Positions 1 through 6,556 of a stretch of 15,050 bases of DNA are shown here, piece by piece. Each line of letters begins with the position of its first letter. Position 1 is the stretch's first letter. This DNA comes from UBA1724 sp963632245. Lineage in GTDB: Bacteria; Verrucomicrobiota; Lentisphaeria; Oligosphaerales; Oligosphaeraceae. Location of the stretch: assembly GCA_963632245.1 (NCBI GenBank), contig CAVGTF010000048.1:1-15050 (forward strand). Direction: 5' to 3'. Made by a program: the position numbers and the translations under genes. A model generated the notes under the pieces. It worked only from the letters and a program-made list of their open reading frames with translations. It made no database searches and had not been told where the DNA came from.

Positions 1-1
1 G

Positions 2-2104
2 TGGGCGGAAGTGAGCGTGCGTTGGGAGCACATCATGCCGGAGCGGAATGTCAGCAAGGTGGATGGCTTTCTGAAACGCTTCCGGTCTCTCAAGGAGCAG
101 GGCTACAAGGTGAAGCTCTCCATGGTGCATTTGCCTGCGACTCCCGTCTGGGCGCGTCGCCCCAACGAGGTAGCGGAAGCGAAGGCCTGGGGCCTTTCGT
201 CCTCCGTGGGATTCTTTCCCACCGAGGAGGCGCTGGGGATTTTGAGTGGCGTCTTCGAGGACATGATTCGCCGGGCGGGCACGGATATTGATTTGCTGGA
301 GATTGGCGGCGAGGACGAGCTCATTAGCGGCTCCGAGCCCTACTACCGCAAGAAGTATCCCCAGGACACCATCAACGGCATTGTTCACGGGCCCGTCTGC
401 CGCGATATCGCCCGCATCGCCACCGTCTATCTGCAGGCCGCCCGCCGCGCGCGTCCCGATATCCCGGTGGCCGCGGGCCGTCCCAGCGGCAGCGCCGTGA
501 ATTTCGAGTTCTCCCGGGATGTGCTCACGCAGGTGCAGGGGTCTTTCGAGTATTTCCCCATGGACTGCTATCCCTACGGCATGCGCTACATCAACGAGGA
601 AAACAAGCCCTACATCGGCTCCGCCAATGTGGATTTCCCCGGCGTCTTCGAACGTGCCAACCGCATGACCCACACTTATCTGCAGGGACAGATCCCCTTC
701 GTCTCCGAATTCGGTTTCGCCATCGACAACCGTCTTCCCATGGATCACCCGCTTCAGCAGATGCAGTGCGCGCATATGCTCTCTGCGGTCTTGACGGCGA
801 AGCTCCTAGGATCCCCCTTCTTCTTCTGGTTCAATATCCAGAATGTGGTGGAATCCAAATACTTCGACTACGGCCTCTGGCACATTGACGGCAATCCGGC
901 ACTCTCGATTCCCGCGGTCACGCAGCTCTGCCACGTAGTGGAGAATGTGCGGCGGTATGACAGCCGTCTGGGGGCCTTCGATTCCAATCTGAAGCTCGGC
1001 GTATTTGGGCAGCGTGGGCAGGCCACTTTGGCCGTCTGGACTGACAAGGCGCCCAATCCCCTGAAGATCCAGTTCCCTGAAGGCACCACCTGCCGGGATT
1101 TCCTGGGCAACGAGGTGCCTATGCCCAAAGACGGCCGCGTGGTGGCCGATGTCCTCCCGCTCTACTTCACTCTCCAGGGATCCGATGCCTTCGAAAAATT
1201 GCAGGAGTCCATGCAGAAAGCGGGGAATATGGGTGTCTCCCTCTCCTGTATGGTGGATCTGCATGGCGCAAGAAAGTGCTTCCTGATTCTGCAGGACTCC
1301 GATACCGGCAGCACGGCACCCGCGCTGGCGAGGGTCAATCCCAAGAGCGGCTCCACAATCCCCTTCGTGCTGCAGAAGCGTTCCGGCGTGCCCTTTCCCT
1401 GGCGGACGCGCCTGCCCATTGCGGGGGATGTGGATGCCATCGACGTGACCCTCCAGGATGCCAAGGGCCTTGAGAGCAAAGTCGAGCTCTCCTTCCCCTT
1501 CACGGAGCTGAAAAATGGCCAGAACACCCTGGCGGCCTTCGGCAATCGCCGACAGGATATCTTCCCTCCCGATCCCCATATTCGCTGGGACGGCTATCAG
1601 GACTTGGGTGGCGATCTCAGCCTCCGTGTGACGGACGATAGCTTGGTGATCCAGGCAACCGTCGCGGATGACCGGCACTTCAATACCCACTCCGACTTCA
1701 TGCTCTGGGATGGCGATTGCCTGCAGTTCGCGGTGGTTCCCGAGGTGCGCATCGAGCAGGAGGGCACCACGCAGTCCTATGGCGAGAAGGACCTGGATAT
1801 GGCGGTGGCGCTCACTCCCGAGGGGCCCCGTGCGTGGGTCTACAATGGTGGATATCCCGCGGAGAAGCTTCGTCCGGGAAAGGACTTCCAGGTGACCCGC
1901 GATGACGCCGCGGGAATCACCACCTACTCGGTCACGCTGGATCGAAAGACCCTGGGACTCCAGGAGAACGGGCGCTTCTTTCGCTTCTCTGCCGTGGTCA
2001 TGGATGACGACGAGGGCGGCGGGCAGACCTACTACTACCAGTATGCCCCCGGCATCGCCAATGGAAAGAAGGTCAATCTGATGCCAATCTTCCTTCTGCC
2101 GTAG
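2..2104 (+). CDS. Putative glycoside-hydrolase-like TIM-barrel protein with C-terminal CBM9-like domain (5' partial)
   Basis: The reading frame is open to the left edge of the window, so the N-terminus (and any signal peptide) is missing. A GTG at 11 is the first possible start but has no ribosome site, and the frame upstream of it is open. Residue numbers below count from that GTG. Residues about 1-315 look like a clan GH-A-style barrel: an acidic motif GGEDE (99-103) in the place where such enzymes carry the acid/base Glu, a VSEFGF strand with Glu233 as candidate nucleophile, and an aromatic FFFWFN strand (270-275). Residues about 320-500 look like beta-sandwich linker. Residues about 515-697 match a CBM9/DOMON-like fold (IRWDGYQDLGGDLSL, then VADDRHF, WDGDCLQFAV). 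The likely role is binding and cleaving a plant or host glycan outside the cytoplasm. I cannot assign a GH family or substrate, and catalysis is inferred. Confidence 0.72.
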   Translation, partial: WAEVSVRWEHIMPERNVSKVDGFLKRFRSLKEQGYKVKLSMVHLPATPVWARRPNEVAEAKAWGLSSSVGFFPTEEALGILSGVFEDMIRRAGTDIDLLEIGGEDELISGSEPYYRKKYPQDTINGIVHGPVCRDIARIATVYLQAARRARPDIPVAAGRPSGSAVNFEFSRDVLTQVQGSFEYFPMDCYPYGMRYINEENKPYIGSANVDFPGVFERANRMTHTYLQGQIPFVSEFGFAIDNRLPMDHPLQQMQCAHMLSAVLTAKLLGSPFFFWFNIQNVVESKYFDYGLWHIDGNPALSIPAVTQLCHVVENVRRYDSRLGAFDSNLKLGVFGQRGQATLAVWTDKAPNPLKIQFPEGTTCRDFLGNEVPMPKDGRVVADVLPLYFTLQGSDAFEKLQESMQKAGNMGVSLSCMVDLHGARKCFLILQDSDTGSTAPALARVNPKSGSTIPFVLQKRSGVPFPWRTRLPIAGDVDAIDVTLQDAKGLESKVELSFPFTELKNGQNTLAAFGNRRQDIFPPDPHIRWDGYQDLGGDLSLRVTDDSLVIQATVADDRHFNTHSDFMLWDGDCLQFAVVPEVRIEQEGTTQSYGEKDLDMAVALTPEGPRAWVYNGGYPAEKLRPGKDFQVTRDDAAGITTYSVTLDRKTLGLQENGRFFRFSAVVMDDDEGGGQTYYYQYAPGIANGKKVNLMPIFLLP

Positions 2105-2130
2105 CCAAAAACGCGGCGCTTCGAATTGGG

Positions 2131-2176
2131 GACCGTCCTTCTGCCGGCATGGTGGCGGGGCGGTCTCTTTCTCTTT
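2131..2176 (+). terminator. Terminator-like hairpin after the glycoside-hydrolase-like gene
   Basis: GACCGTCCT (2131-2139) pairs with GGGGCGGTC (2157-2165) as nine pairs, two of them G-U, with a smaller GCC/GGT helix inside the loop. It is followed by the broken T-tract TCTTTCTCTTT (2166-2176). It begins 27 nt after the stop codon. The tail is interrupted by C, so the strength of termination is uncertain. The structure spans the ATG at 2149, which argues against that codon as the start of the next gene. Confidence 0.4.
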
Positions 2177-2219
2177 GGAGGAGAGGGGCGTTTTGGAGCG
2201 TAGTACCGGGGGGAGAAAT

Positions 2220-2225
2220 TATATT
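2220..2225 (+). promoter_or_regulatory. -10-like TATATT box directly before the kinase start
   Basis: TATATT at 2220-2225 sits in an A/T-rich pocket inside otherwise G+C-rich DNA, with ATG at 2233. If used as a sigma-70-type -10 box, transcription would start at about the ATG and give a leaderless or near-leaderless message. No convincing -35 box lies 16-18 nt upstream; the nearest, TTGGAG at 2193-2198, is 21 nt away. A purine stretch, GGGGGGAGAAA (2208-2218), could instead act as a distant ribosome site. Confidence 0.25.
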
Positions 2226-2232
2226 TTCCGAC

Positions 2233-4719
2233 ATGACACAAACTGACAAACAGCACAATGAGCCGAAGGAGTCGGACGCCGCGTCGCTGGAGACGACCTG
2301 CCGTCTGGACGGCAATGGCGCGCTGGGCGGCGGAACTACGTGCCGAGTGAAGAGTGGCGACGAGACCTTCGCCTCTTTGGGCGAGCGTGTCGGCACGGCA
2401 TTGGGGGGCATGCTGGAGCACTTCCATTTTCGCGCGCCGAAGGCGAAGCATTCTGCGGACAGTGTGGCGCGCAACACGGTTTATCGTCCCATTGAGGGAC
2501 CGTTGAAGGAGGGTGAGAGCACCGCGGGCTTCGAGGGGAACATGAGCGTCTTGCAGGAGCGCTACGACATCCTGAAGAAGTTCGCGGAGGGTGGTCAGGG
2601 CATTCTTTCCACGGCGCAGGACAAGGTATTGCGGCGTGTGGTGGCGTTGAAATCGCTGCGACCCGAGCATCTTTTGAATGAGAGTGTCCGCCGTGCCTTC
2701 TTTAACGAGGCGCTGATTACCGCGCAATTGGAGCATCCCGCCATTGTCTCTGTCTACAGTCTGTTGAAGGACAATGGGCAGGGCATTCATCTGGCCATGA
2801 AGCTGGTGCGGGGTCGCACCCTGAAGGAGATCCTCCAGGCGGATGCCCTGGAGCTTTCCCACGGTCGCATCAAGCCCCAGAAGTATCTGGAGACCCTCCA
2901 TTATCATCTGGAGATTTTCCTGCGTGTCTGCGATGCCATCGCGTATGCCCATGCGCGGAAGGTGATCCACTGCGATTTGAAGCCCGAGAACCTGATGCTG
3001 GGAGAATATGGCGAGACCTACGTCATGGACTGGGGCATCGCCCGATGCCTGAACCAGGAGTCCAGCGCCGACCAGCCCCTGGATGGCACTCCGCGCTTCA
3101 TTCCCCCCGAGGCCTACGCGGGAAAGCCCCGCGACGAGCGCACGGATATCTATGCGTTGGGGCTTATTCTCTTTGAGATCGCGACTCTGCGTCCCGGCTA
3201 CGACGTGAAGAGTATCCCCGAGCTGGTTCGGCAGATCCGCGAGGGCCGGCGCAATGCCGTGCGGAATCCCTACGGTGTGCCGTTGCATCCGGGGCTGGTT
3301 GCCATTATCGAGAAGGCGACGGCATACGATCCCGAGGACCGCTACCAGACGGTGGGCGAGTTCTCTGCCGATATCCGTAGCTACCTGAGTGGCGAGCCCG
3401 TCTCTGCCCTGCCGGAGACCCCCTGGATGGTCATGCGGCGCTTCCTCTCCCGGCATCTCCAGGTCCTGCTGTGGGGCGTGGCGGGCTGCTGGGTGCTCGC
3501 CCTCAGCGTCACGCTCTTCTCCGTGAACTTGGCGCTAAGGAATACGGTCCGGGAGCGGGATTTGGAGATCTCGCGGAGCGTATTGCTGGGCGAGAACAAC
3601 AAGATCCTCGCCTATCAGCAGCGGCTGGTGAAGATGTCCGAGCGGACCATTCGCGCCGCCATGGCACTCTCGCAGCATTTCGCCACCCTGGGGGGGCGCC
3701 TCCAGCGGACCGCCGTCATGGCGTCCTTCCTCTGCACTCACGACTTTGTCGCCACGGAGAAGGCGCCCAGCCTCCCCATTGTGGACTATCGGGAGTCCCG
3801 GAATCCGGAGAGTCCCGCCTGTGGAAAGGGGCCCTCGCCGGTCTACTATGGCAAGCGCATCAATCCCGAGATCCTCTCCTATGTCTACGGAAAGGACGAC
3901 GCCTCCGAGGATGATCGGAAGGCGGCATTGGCGAAGATTGCGGACATCGCGCCCTTCCTGCGCTGGCTGGTGATTACCTCCTCCTGCGGCGATAACGTGC
4001 CTTTAGAGCAGATCCCCGCCTTGCAGGAGGAGATGCTTCAGAAGGGCTTTTTGGTGCGTCGGGCGTATGTCGGCCTGGAGGATCCCGCGATCCAGGTCGC
4101 CTATCCCTACAATCCCGAATATGGCGACGACTACGACAACCGCCGTCGTCCCTGGTATCGGGAAGCGAAGCGTGAGTGGCAGGAGACGGGTGCCACAAAT
4201 GTGGTCTGGGGGAAGCCCTACCGCGATGCCGGCGAGAATGGCCGGTTGCTGCTGGCCTGCAGCGTGCCGATTCTGGATGAGCATGGTCGTTTTGTTGGCG
4301 TGTTGGGCGAGGATGTGCACATTGAGCGGCTGGCGGGGCTGCTGATCGAGAATGGCAATAGCCGGGAGGAGGGCGTCACGGAGAAATACCTCCTGAACCG
4401 CCACGAAGAGAGCCTCCTGCGCATCGATACCACCAAGACCCCCGATGAACGGAATACCGAGGAGCTCCTGATGGACTCCGCGAGCCTCCCCGCCAGCGTC
4501 CTGAAATTCATTCACGAGACCACCGAGCCCTACGGCGTCCAGGAGTGGACCACCCCCCAGGGCGAGCGGGAACTCTACTTCTTCGCATACCTCCCTGGCG
4601 GCGACTCCTGCGTCGTGGAGCGTGCCGACCAGGCGACGGTGCTGTCCCTGAGTCAGGGCGGGCGGGCCGGGGGCGACTCGGTGCATGTCCACGGCCCCGG
4701 CTGCCTGGGCATCCACTAG
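2233..4719 (+). CDS. Membrane Ser/Thr protein kinase with extracytoplasmic dCache sensor domain
   Basis: 828 residues from ATG 2233. I prefer this start to the in-frame ATG at 2149, because the intervening segment overlaps a terminator-like hairpin and is low-complexity. Residues 1-105 are a poorly conserved N-terminal region. Residues about 112-390 form a PknB-type kinase domain: Gly-rich loop GGQGILS (120-126), VALKSL with catalytic Lys140, Glu159 in the C-helix, HCDLKPEN (246-253, HCD for HRD, Asp248), DWG for DFG (266-268), and PPE for APE (291-293). All core catalytic residues are present. One membrane segment lies at about 410-435. A helical stalk follows, then a dCache-type domain at about 472-707 with the diagnostic RRRPWYREA (637-645) and a GVLGEDVHI strand. 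The Cache domain should face out and the kinase in, so it likely reports a small extracellular ligand by phosphorylating Ser/Thr of unknown targets. The last ~25 residues are G-rich and unlike the rest. Confidence 0.9.
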   Translation: MTQTDKQHNEPKESDAASLETTCRLDGNGALGGGTTCRVKSGDETFASLGERVGTALGGMLEHFHFRAPKAKHSADSVARNTVYRPIEGPLKEGESTAGFEGNMSVLQERYDILKKFAEGGQGILSTAQDKVLRRVVALKSLRPEHLLNESVRRAFFNEALITAQLEHPAIVSVYSLLKDNGQGIHLAMKLVRGRTLKEILQADALELSHGRIKPQKYLETLHYHLEIFLRVCDAIAYAHARKVIHCDLKPENLMLGEYGETYVMDWGIARCLNQESSADQPLDGTPRFIPPEAYAGKPRDERTDIYALGLILFEIATLRPGYDVKSIPELVRQIREGRRNAVRNPYGVPLHPGLVAIIEKATAYDPEDRYQTVGEFSADIRSYLSGEPVSALPETPWMVMRRFLSRHLQVLLWGVAGCWVLALSVTLFSVNLALRNTVRERDLEISRSVLLGENNKILAYQQRLVKMSERTIRAAMALSQHFATLGGRLQRTAVMASFLCTHDFVATEKAPSLPIVDYRESRNPESPACGKGPSPVYYGKRINPEILSYVYGKDDASEDDRKAALAKIADIAPFLRWLVITSSCGDNVPLEQIPALQEEMLQKGFLVRRAYVGLEDPAIQVAYPYNPEYGDDYDNRRRPWYREAKREWQETGATNVVWGKPYRDAGENGRLLLACSVPILDEHGRFVGVLGEDVHIERLAGLLIENGNSREEGVTEKYLLNRHEESLLRIDTTKTPDERNTEELLMDSASLPASVLKFIHETTEPYGVQEWTTPQGERELYFFAYLPGGDSCVVERADQATVLSLSQGGRAGGDSVHVHGPGCLGIH

Positions 4720-4778
4720 ACTTTTCCATCCGGGCGCATTGGTGCCCCGATCTCTTCTTTCGCAATCCGTCAGCTGTC

Positions 4779-5597
4779 ATGCCAATCTTCGATTCCCATA
4801 GCCATGTTTTCCCCGACAAGGTCCATCAGCGCGCCGTGGAGGTGTTGGTGGCCAAGTCACACGGTCTTCCCGCCTTCACCGATGGCTCCCTCCAGGATCA
4901 GGAGCGTGCTGCGGTGCGTGCCGGCTATGATGGCTGGCTGAATTGCCCGGTGGTGACCAATGCGCACCAGATGCACTCCGTGAACGACTGGGTGGCCTCC
5001 TGGAACCGCTTCCCGCATCTGTCGCTGGGCGGCCTCTATCCCAATGCCCCCCTGGAGGACGTGCTGGCGGAGTGCAGGCGCATCCGCTCCCTGGGGCTCC
5101 TGGGCGTGAAATTCCATCCCGAATACCAGGAATTCCACATTCTGGAGGAGCGTCTCGATCCCCTCTGGGAGACCCTGGCGGATCTGGAGCTGCCTGTGCT
5201 CTTCCATGCAGGCAGCGACATCGGCTTTCTGGGCATGGAGGCACACTCCACTCCCGCAGATTTTGCACGGCTGGCGGAGCGCCATCCCCGCCTGACCGTC
5301 ATTTGCGCGCATCTGGGCGGCTGGCGGAATTGGGACGAAGCGGAGCGGGACTTGGCGGGTGCGCCGGTCTATCTGGATACCTCCTTCTCCCGCGCCTGGA
5401 TGACCGATCAGGAGCAATTCGAGCGCATCATCCGCAAGCACGGTGTGGAGCGCGTGCTCTTTGGCACGGATTCCCCCTGGTCGCCGTTGTCCGTAGCCGT
5501 CCGCGAGGTCGAGGAGACTGGTCTCTCCCGCGCCGAAAAGGACGCCATCTTCTACGGCAATGCGGCGAAGCTCTTCCATTTGCCGGAACTCGCCTAG
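4779..5597 (+). CDS. Metal-dependent amidohydrolase family protein
   Basis: 272 residues from ATG 4779. The frame is open further upstream but overlaps the kinase gene and has no family-like sequence there, so the start is set where the beta-1 motif begins: MPIFDSHSH with metal ligands His7 and His9. Further barrel motifs follow in order: GVKFHPE (His113), LFHAGSD (His143), ICAHLGG (His178) and LFGTDSPW (Asp231). This set and the length are typical of the Amidohydro_2/TatD-like TIM-barrel hydrolases of the amidohydrolase superfamily. It is cytoplasmic, with no signal peptide. The substrate cannot be read from sequence; relatives hydrolyse or decarboxylate small amides, lactones or aromatic acids. 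It begins 59 nt after the kinase gene with no terminator between, so co-transcription with the kinase is plausible. No clear Shine-Dalgarno site; a short pyrimidine run lies at 4751-4761. Confidence 0.85.
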   Translation: MPIFDSHSHVFPDKVHQRAVEVLVAKSHGLPAFTDGSLQDQERAAVRAGYDGWLNCPVVTNAHQMHSVNDWVASWNRFPHLSLGGLYPNAPLEDVLAECRRIRSLGLLGVKFHPEYQEFHILEERLDPLWETLADLELPVLFHAGSDIGFLGMEAHSTPADFARLAERHPRLTVICAHLGGWRNWDEAERDLAGAPVYLDTSFSRAWMTDQEQFERIIRKHGVERVLFGTDSPWSPLSVAVREVEETGLSRAEKDAIFYGNAAKLFHLPELA

Positions 5598-5639
5598 ACT
5601 CTCCTTTCCTCTACAGTGAGAAAGTACTCCCTCTTGGCT

Positions 5640-6104
5640 ATGTCTGACGACGACCTGCTTCGGCAGTGCCGTTTTGAGGCATGCCGTGGTGTGGGGCCTG
5701 GTGGACAGAAGCGGAACAAGACCTCCACTGCCGCCAGAGTCACGCATCTGGAGAGCGGATTGTCCGCCTGGGATGACGTGACTCGCTCCCAGCACCAGAA
5801 TCTCCGCCACGCCCTCCGGAAGCTCCGCTGGGAGATGGCGGTGAATCTGCGTCCCGAGGAGGGCGAAGCCGCTCCGGAAATCGCGCTCTCACCCGTCCCG
5901 AAACAGGGCTCGCCGGAATTTCTGCTCTGGATGGGGCGGATCTTCGACGCACTCTTTGACGCCGAATTCCAGATGGCGACGGCCGCCGAACGCCTAGTGT
6001 GTTCTGCTTCCCAGCTGACACGGCTGCTGGGCAAAGACGACTTGGCTTGGCAGAAGCTCGCCGAGGCCCGCCAAAAACGACAACTCCCGCCATTGCATAG
6101 ATAG
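5640..6104 (+). CDS. RF-1 (GGQ) domain protein, peptide chain release factor-like
   Basis: 154 residues from ATG 5640; an in-frame GTG at 5616 would add eight residues and remains possible. Residues 17-23 read GVGPGGQ. This is the universal GGQ loop that promotes peptidyl-tRNA hydrolysis in the ribosomal peptidyl-transferase centre. It is followed by KRNKTSTAARVTH and an amphipathic helix ending near residue 70. The stop-codon-reading domains of RF1/RF2 are absent, so this belongs with small stand-alone GGQ proteins (ArfB/YaeJ-like, RF-H-like or the release-factor-like family common in PVC bacteria). The C-terminal half (about 90-154) is a separate helical segment and lacks the strongly basic tail that ArfB uses to probe an empty mRNA channel. 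The likely role is release of stalled or damaged ribosomes, which is inference. It lies 42 nt after the amidohydrolase. Confidence 0.82.
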   Translation: MSDDDLLRQCRFEACRGVGPGGQKRNKTSTAARVTHLESGLSAWDDVTRSQHQNLRHALRKLRWEMAVNLRPEEGEAAPEIALSPVPKQGSPEFLLWMGRIFDALFDAEFQMATAAERLVCSASQLTRLLGKDDLAWQKLAEARQKRQLPPLHR

Positions 6105-6107
6105 CAC

Positions 6108-6128
6108 CGGCGCATTCCTAATGCGCCG
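6108..6128 (+). other. Perfect 9-bp hairpin after the GGQ-protein gene
   Basis: CGGCGCATT (6108-6116) and AATGCGCCG (6120-6128) are perfect inverted repeats with a 3-nt CCT loop. The structure starts 3 nt after the stop codon at 6104. No T-run follows (TAGGTAGTTAG instead), so it is not a standard intrinsic terminator. It could protect the mRNA 3' end, act with Rho, or belong to the repeat-rich block downstream. Confidence 0.45.
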
Positions 6129-6257
6129 TAGGTAGTTAGCCATTAGAGGTTAGTGATTCGTTTTGCAAGGTGCCGAAGGCGCTCTTCCGCGGCGGGAGAC
6201 GCGGGAACGGATGCAGCCTTCGTAACGGCGCCTCGCATCTGAGCATTTCTTCCTAGC

Positions 6258-6326
6258 AGGGCATCCAAAGGACTGGGGCTGCCGCCCCCGTGCCCCTGCC
6301 TAGTTTCTTCCGCCTATTCGGCGGTA
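6258..6326 (+). repeat. 69-nt structured direct repeat, copy 1
   Basis: Begins AGGGCATCCAAAGGACTGGG and ends GGCGGTA. It contains hairpin H1, GGGGC-TGCC-GCCCC (6275-6288), and hairpin H2, CCGCC-TATTC-GGCGG (6310-6324). It is immediately followed by a third hairpin, GCGCA...TGCGC (6329-6350), with an inner GCC/GGC helix. By eye it differs from copy 2 at only three positions, one of them in the H2 loop, and both H1 and H2 stems are unchanged. This is the pattern of a REP-like intergenic element. Confidence 0.75.
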
Positions 6327-6363
6327 CTGCGCATTTGCCATTGGCTGCGCTATTTACCGGCAA

Positions 6364-6432
6364 AGGGCATCCAAAGGACTGGGGCTGCCGCCCCCGTACC
6401 CCTGCCTAGGTTCTTCCGCCTAGTCGGCGGTA
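6364..6432 (+). repeat. 69-nt structured direct repeat, copy 2
   Basis: Same length and orientation as copy 1, offset by 106 nt. H1 lies at 6381-6394 and H2 at 6416-6430 (loop TAGTC). Directly after it comes hairpin GCGCGCC-AATTTG-GGCGCGC (6436-6455). This sits at the same place as the GCGCA/TGCGC hairpin after copy 1, but with different stem bases. The three differences from copy 1 are G to A near 6398, T to G near 6410 and T to G near 6423. Confidence 0.75.
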
Positions 6433-6485
6433 TTCGCGCGCCAATTTGGGCGCGCTTGGCGCACGCGCCGGTAAATTCCGGCGCG

Positions 6486-6507
6486 GGGTTTCGGCTCGCC
6501 GAAACCC
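6486..6507 (+). other. 9-bp hairpin upstream of the proA pyrimidine tract
   Basis: GGGTTTCGG (6486-6494) and CCGAAACCC (6499-6507) are perfect inverted repeats with loop CTCG. The hairpin lies 8 nt before the 38-nt pyrimidine tract and 49 nt before the proA start. It may be the 3' end of the repeat-rich block, a leader element, or a terminator with a C/T rather than pure T tail. Confidence 0.4.
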
Positions 6508-6515
6508 TGGCCGAA

Positions 6516-6553
6516 CTTCCTCCTTCCTCCTTTCTCCTTCCTCCTTTTTTTCT
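6516..6553 (+). promoter_or_regulatory. 38-nt uninterrupted pyrimidine tract before proA
   Basis: Every base from 6516 to 6553 is C or T, followed by GGT and then ATG 6557. CCTCC occurs three times, so the tract resembles the anti-Shine-Dalgarno tail of 16S rRNA rather than its complement; no purine-rich ribosome site is present. In the mRNA this would be an unstructured C/U tract of the kind bound by ribosomal protein S1 or by Rho. Similar tracts stand before purC and purB. Confidence 0.6.
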
Positions 6554-6556
6554 GGT

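Larger units (their letters stand above)
6105..6556 (+). other. 452-nt gene-free, hairpin-rich intergenic region before proA
   Basis: No reading frame here has coding character; the frame open from 6446 into proA is a 5' overrun. In order the region holds: a perfect hairpin right after the upstream stop codon (6108-6128); about 130 nt of undefined sequence with short repeats of GTTAG (6136-6160); two copies of a 69-nt repeat (6258-6326, 6364-6432), each with its own hairpins; a 7-bp hairpin (6436-6455); a 9-bp hairpin (6486-6507); and a 38-nt all-pyrimidine tract (6516-6553) ending 3 nt before proA. No convincing -35/-10 pair was found. Confidence 0.7.

Noticed and set aside
2149..2232. Longer kinase start at ATG 2149
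   Set aside because: It falls within a terminator-like hairpin, lacks a ribosome site and adds a low-complexity segment without similarity to kinases.
4630..4719. A frameshift truncating the kinase C-terminus in a G-rich stretch
   Set aside because: The tail looks unlike the rest, but neither alternative frame gives a recognisable continuation of the Cache domain, so no frameshift can be supported.
4545..4778. Amidohydrolase frame extended upstream to 4545
   Set aside because: It overlaps the end of the kinase gene and is rich in Arg, Gly and Pro without family similarity; the metal-binding motif starts right after ATG 4779.
5616..5639. GTG 5616 as start of the GGQ protein
   Set aside because: Not excluded (it lies 3 nt after a pyrimidine run, like the proA and purB starts), but ATG 5640 is a stronger codon and the RF-1 domain begins after it.
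6258..6432. The two 69-nt repeats as a CRISPR array or integron attC sites
   Set aside because: Only two units, repeats much longer than the 37-nt gap, internal hairpins, and no cas or integrase gene nearby.
6446..6556. Longer proA start at 6446
   Set aside because: The extra residues would be encoded by GC hairpins and a pure pyrimidine tract; ProA homology begins just after ATG 6557.
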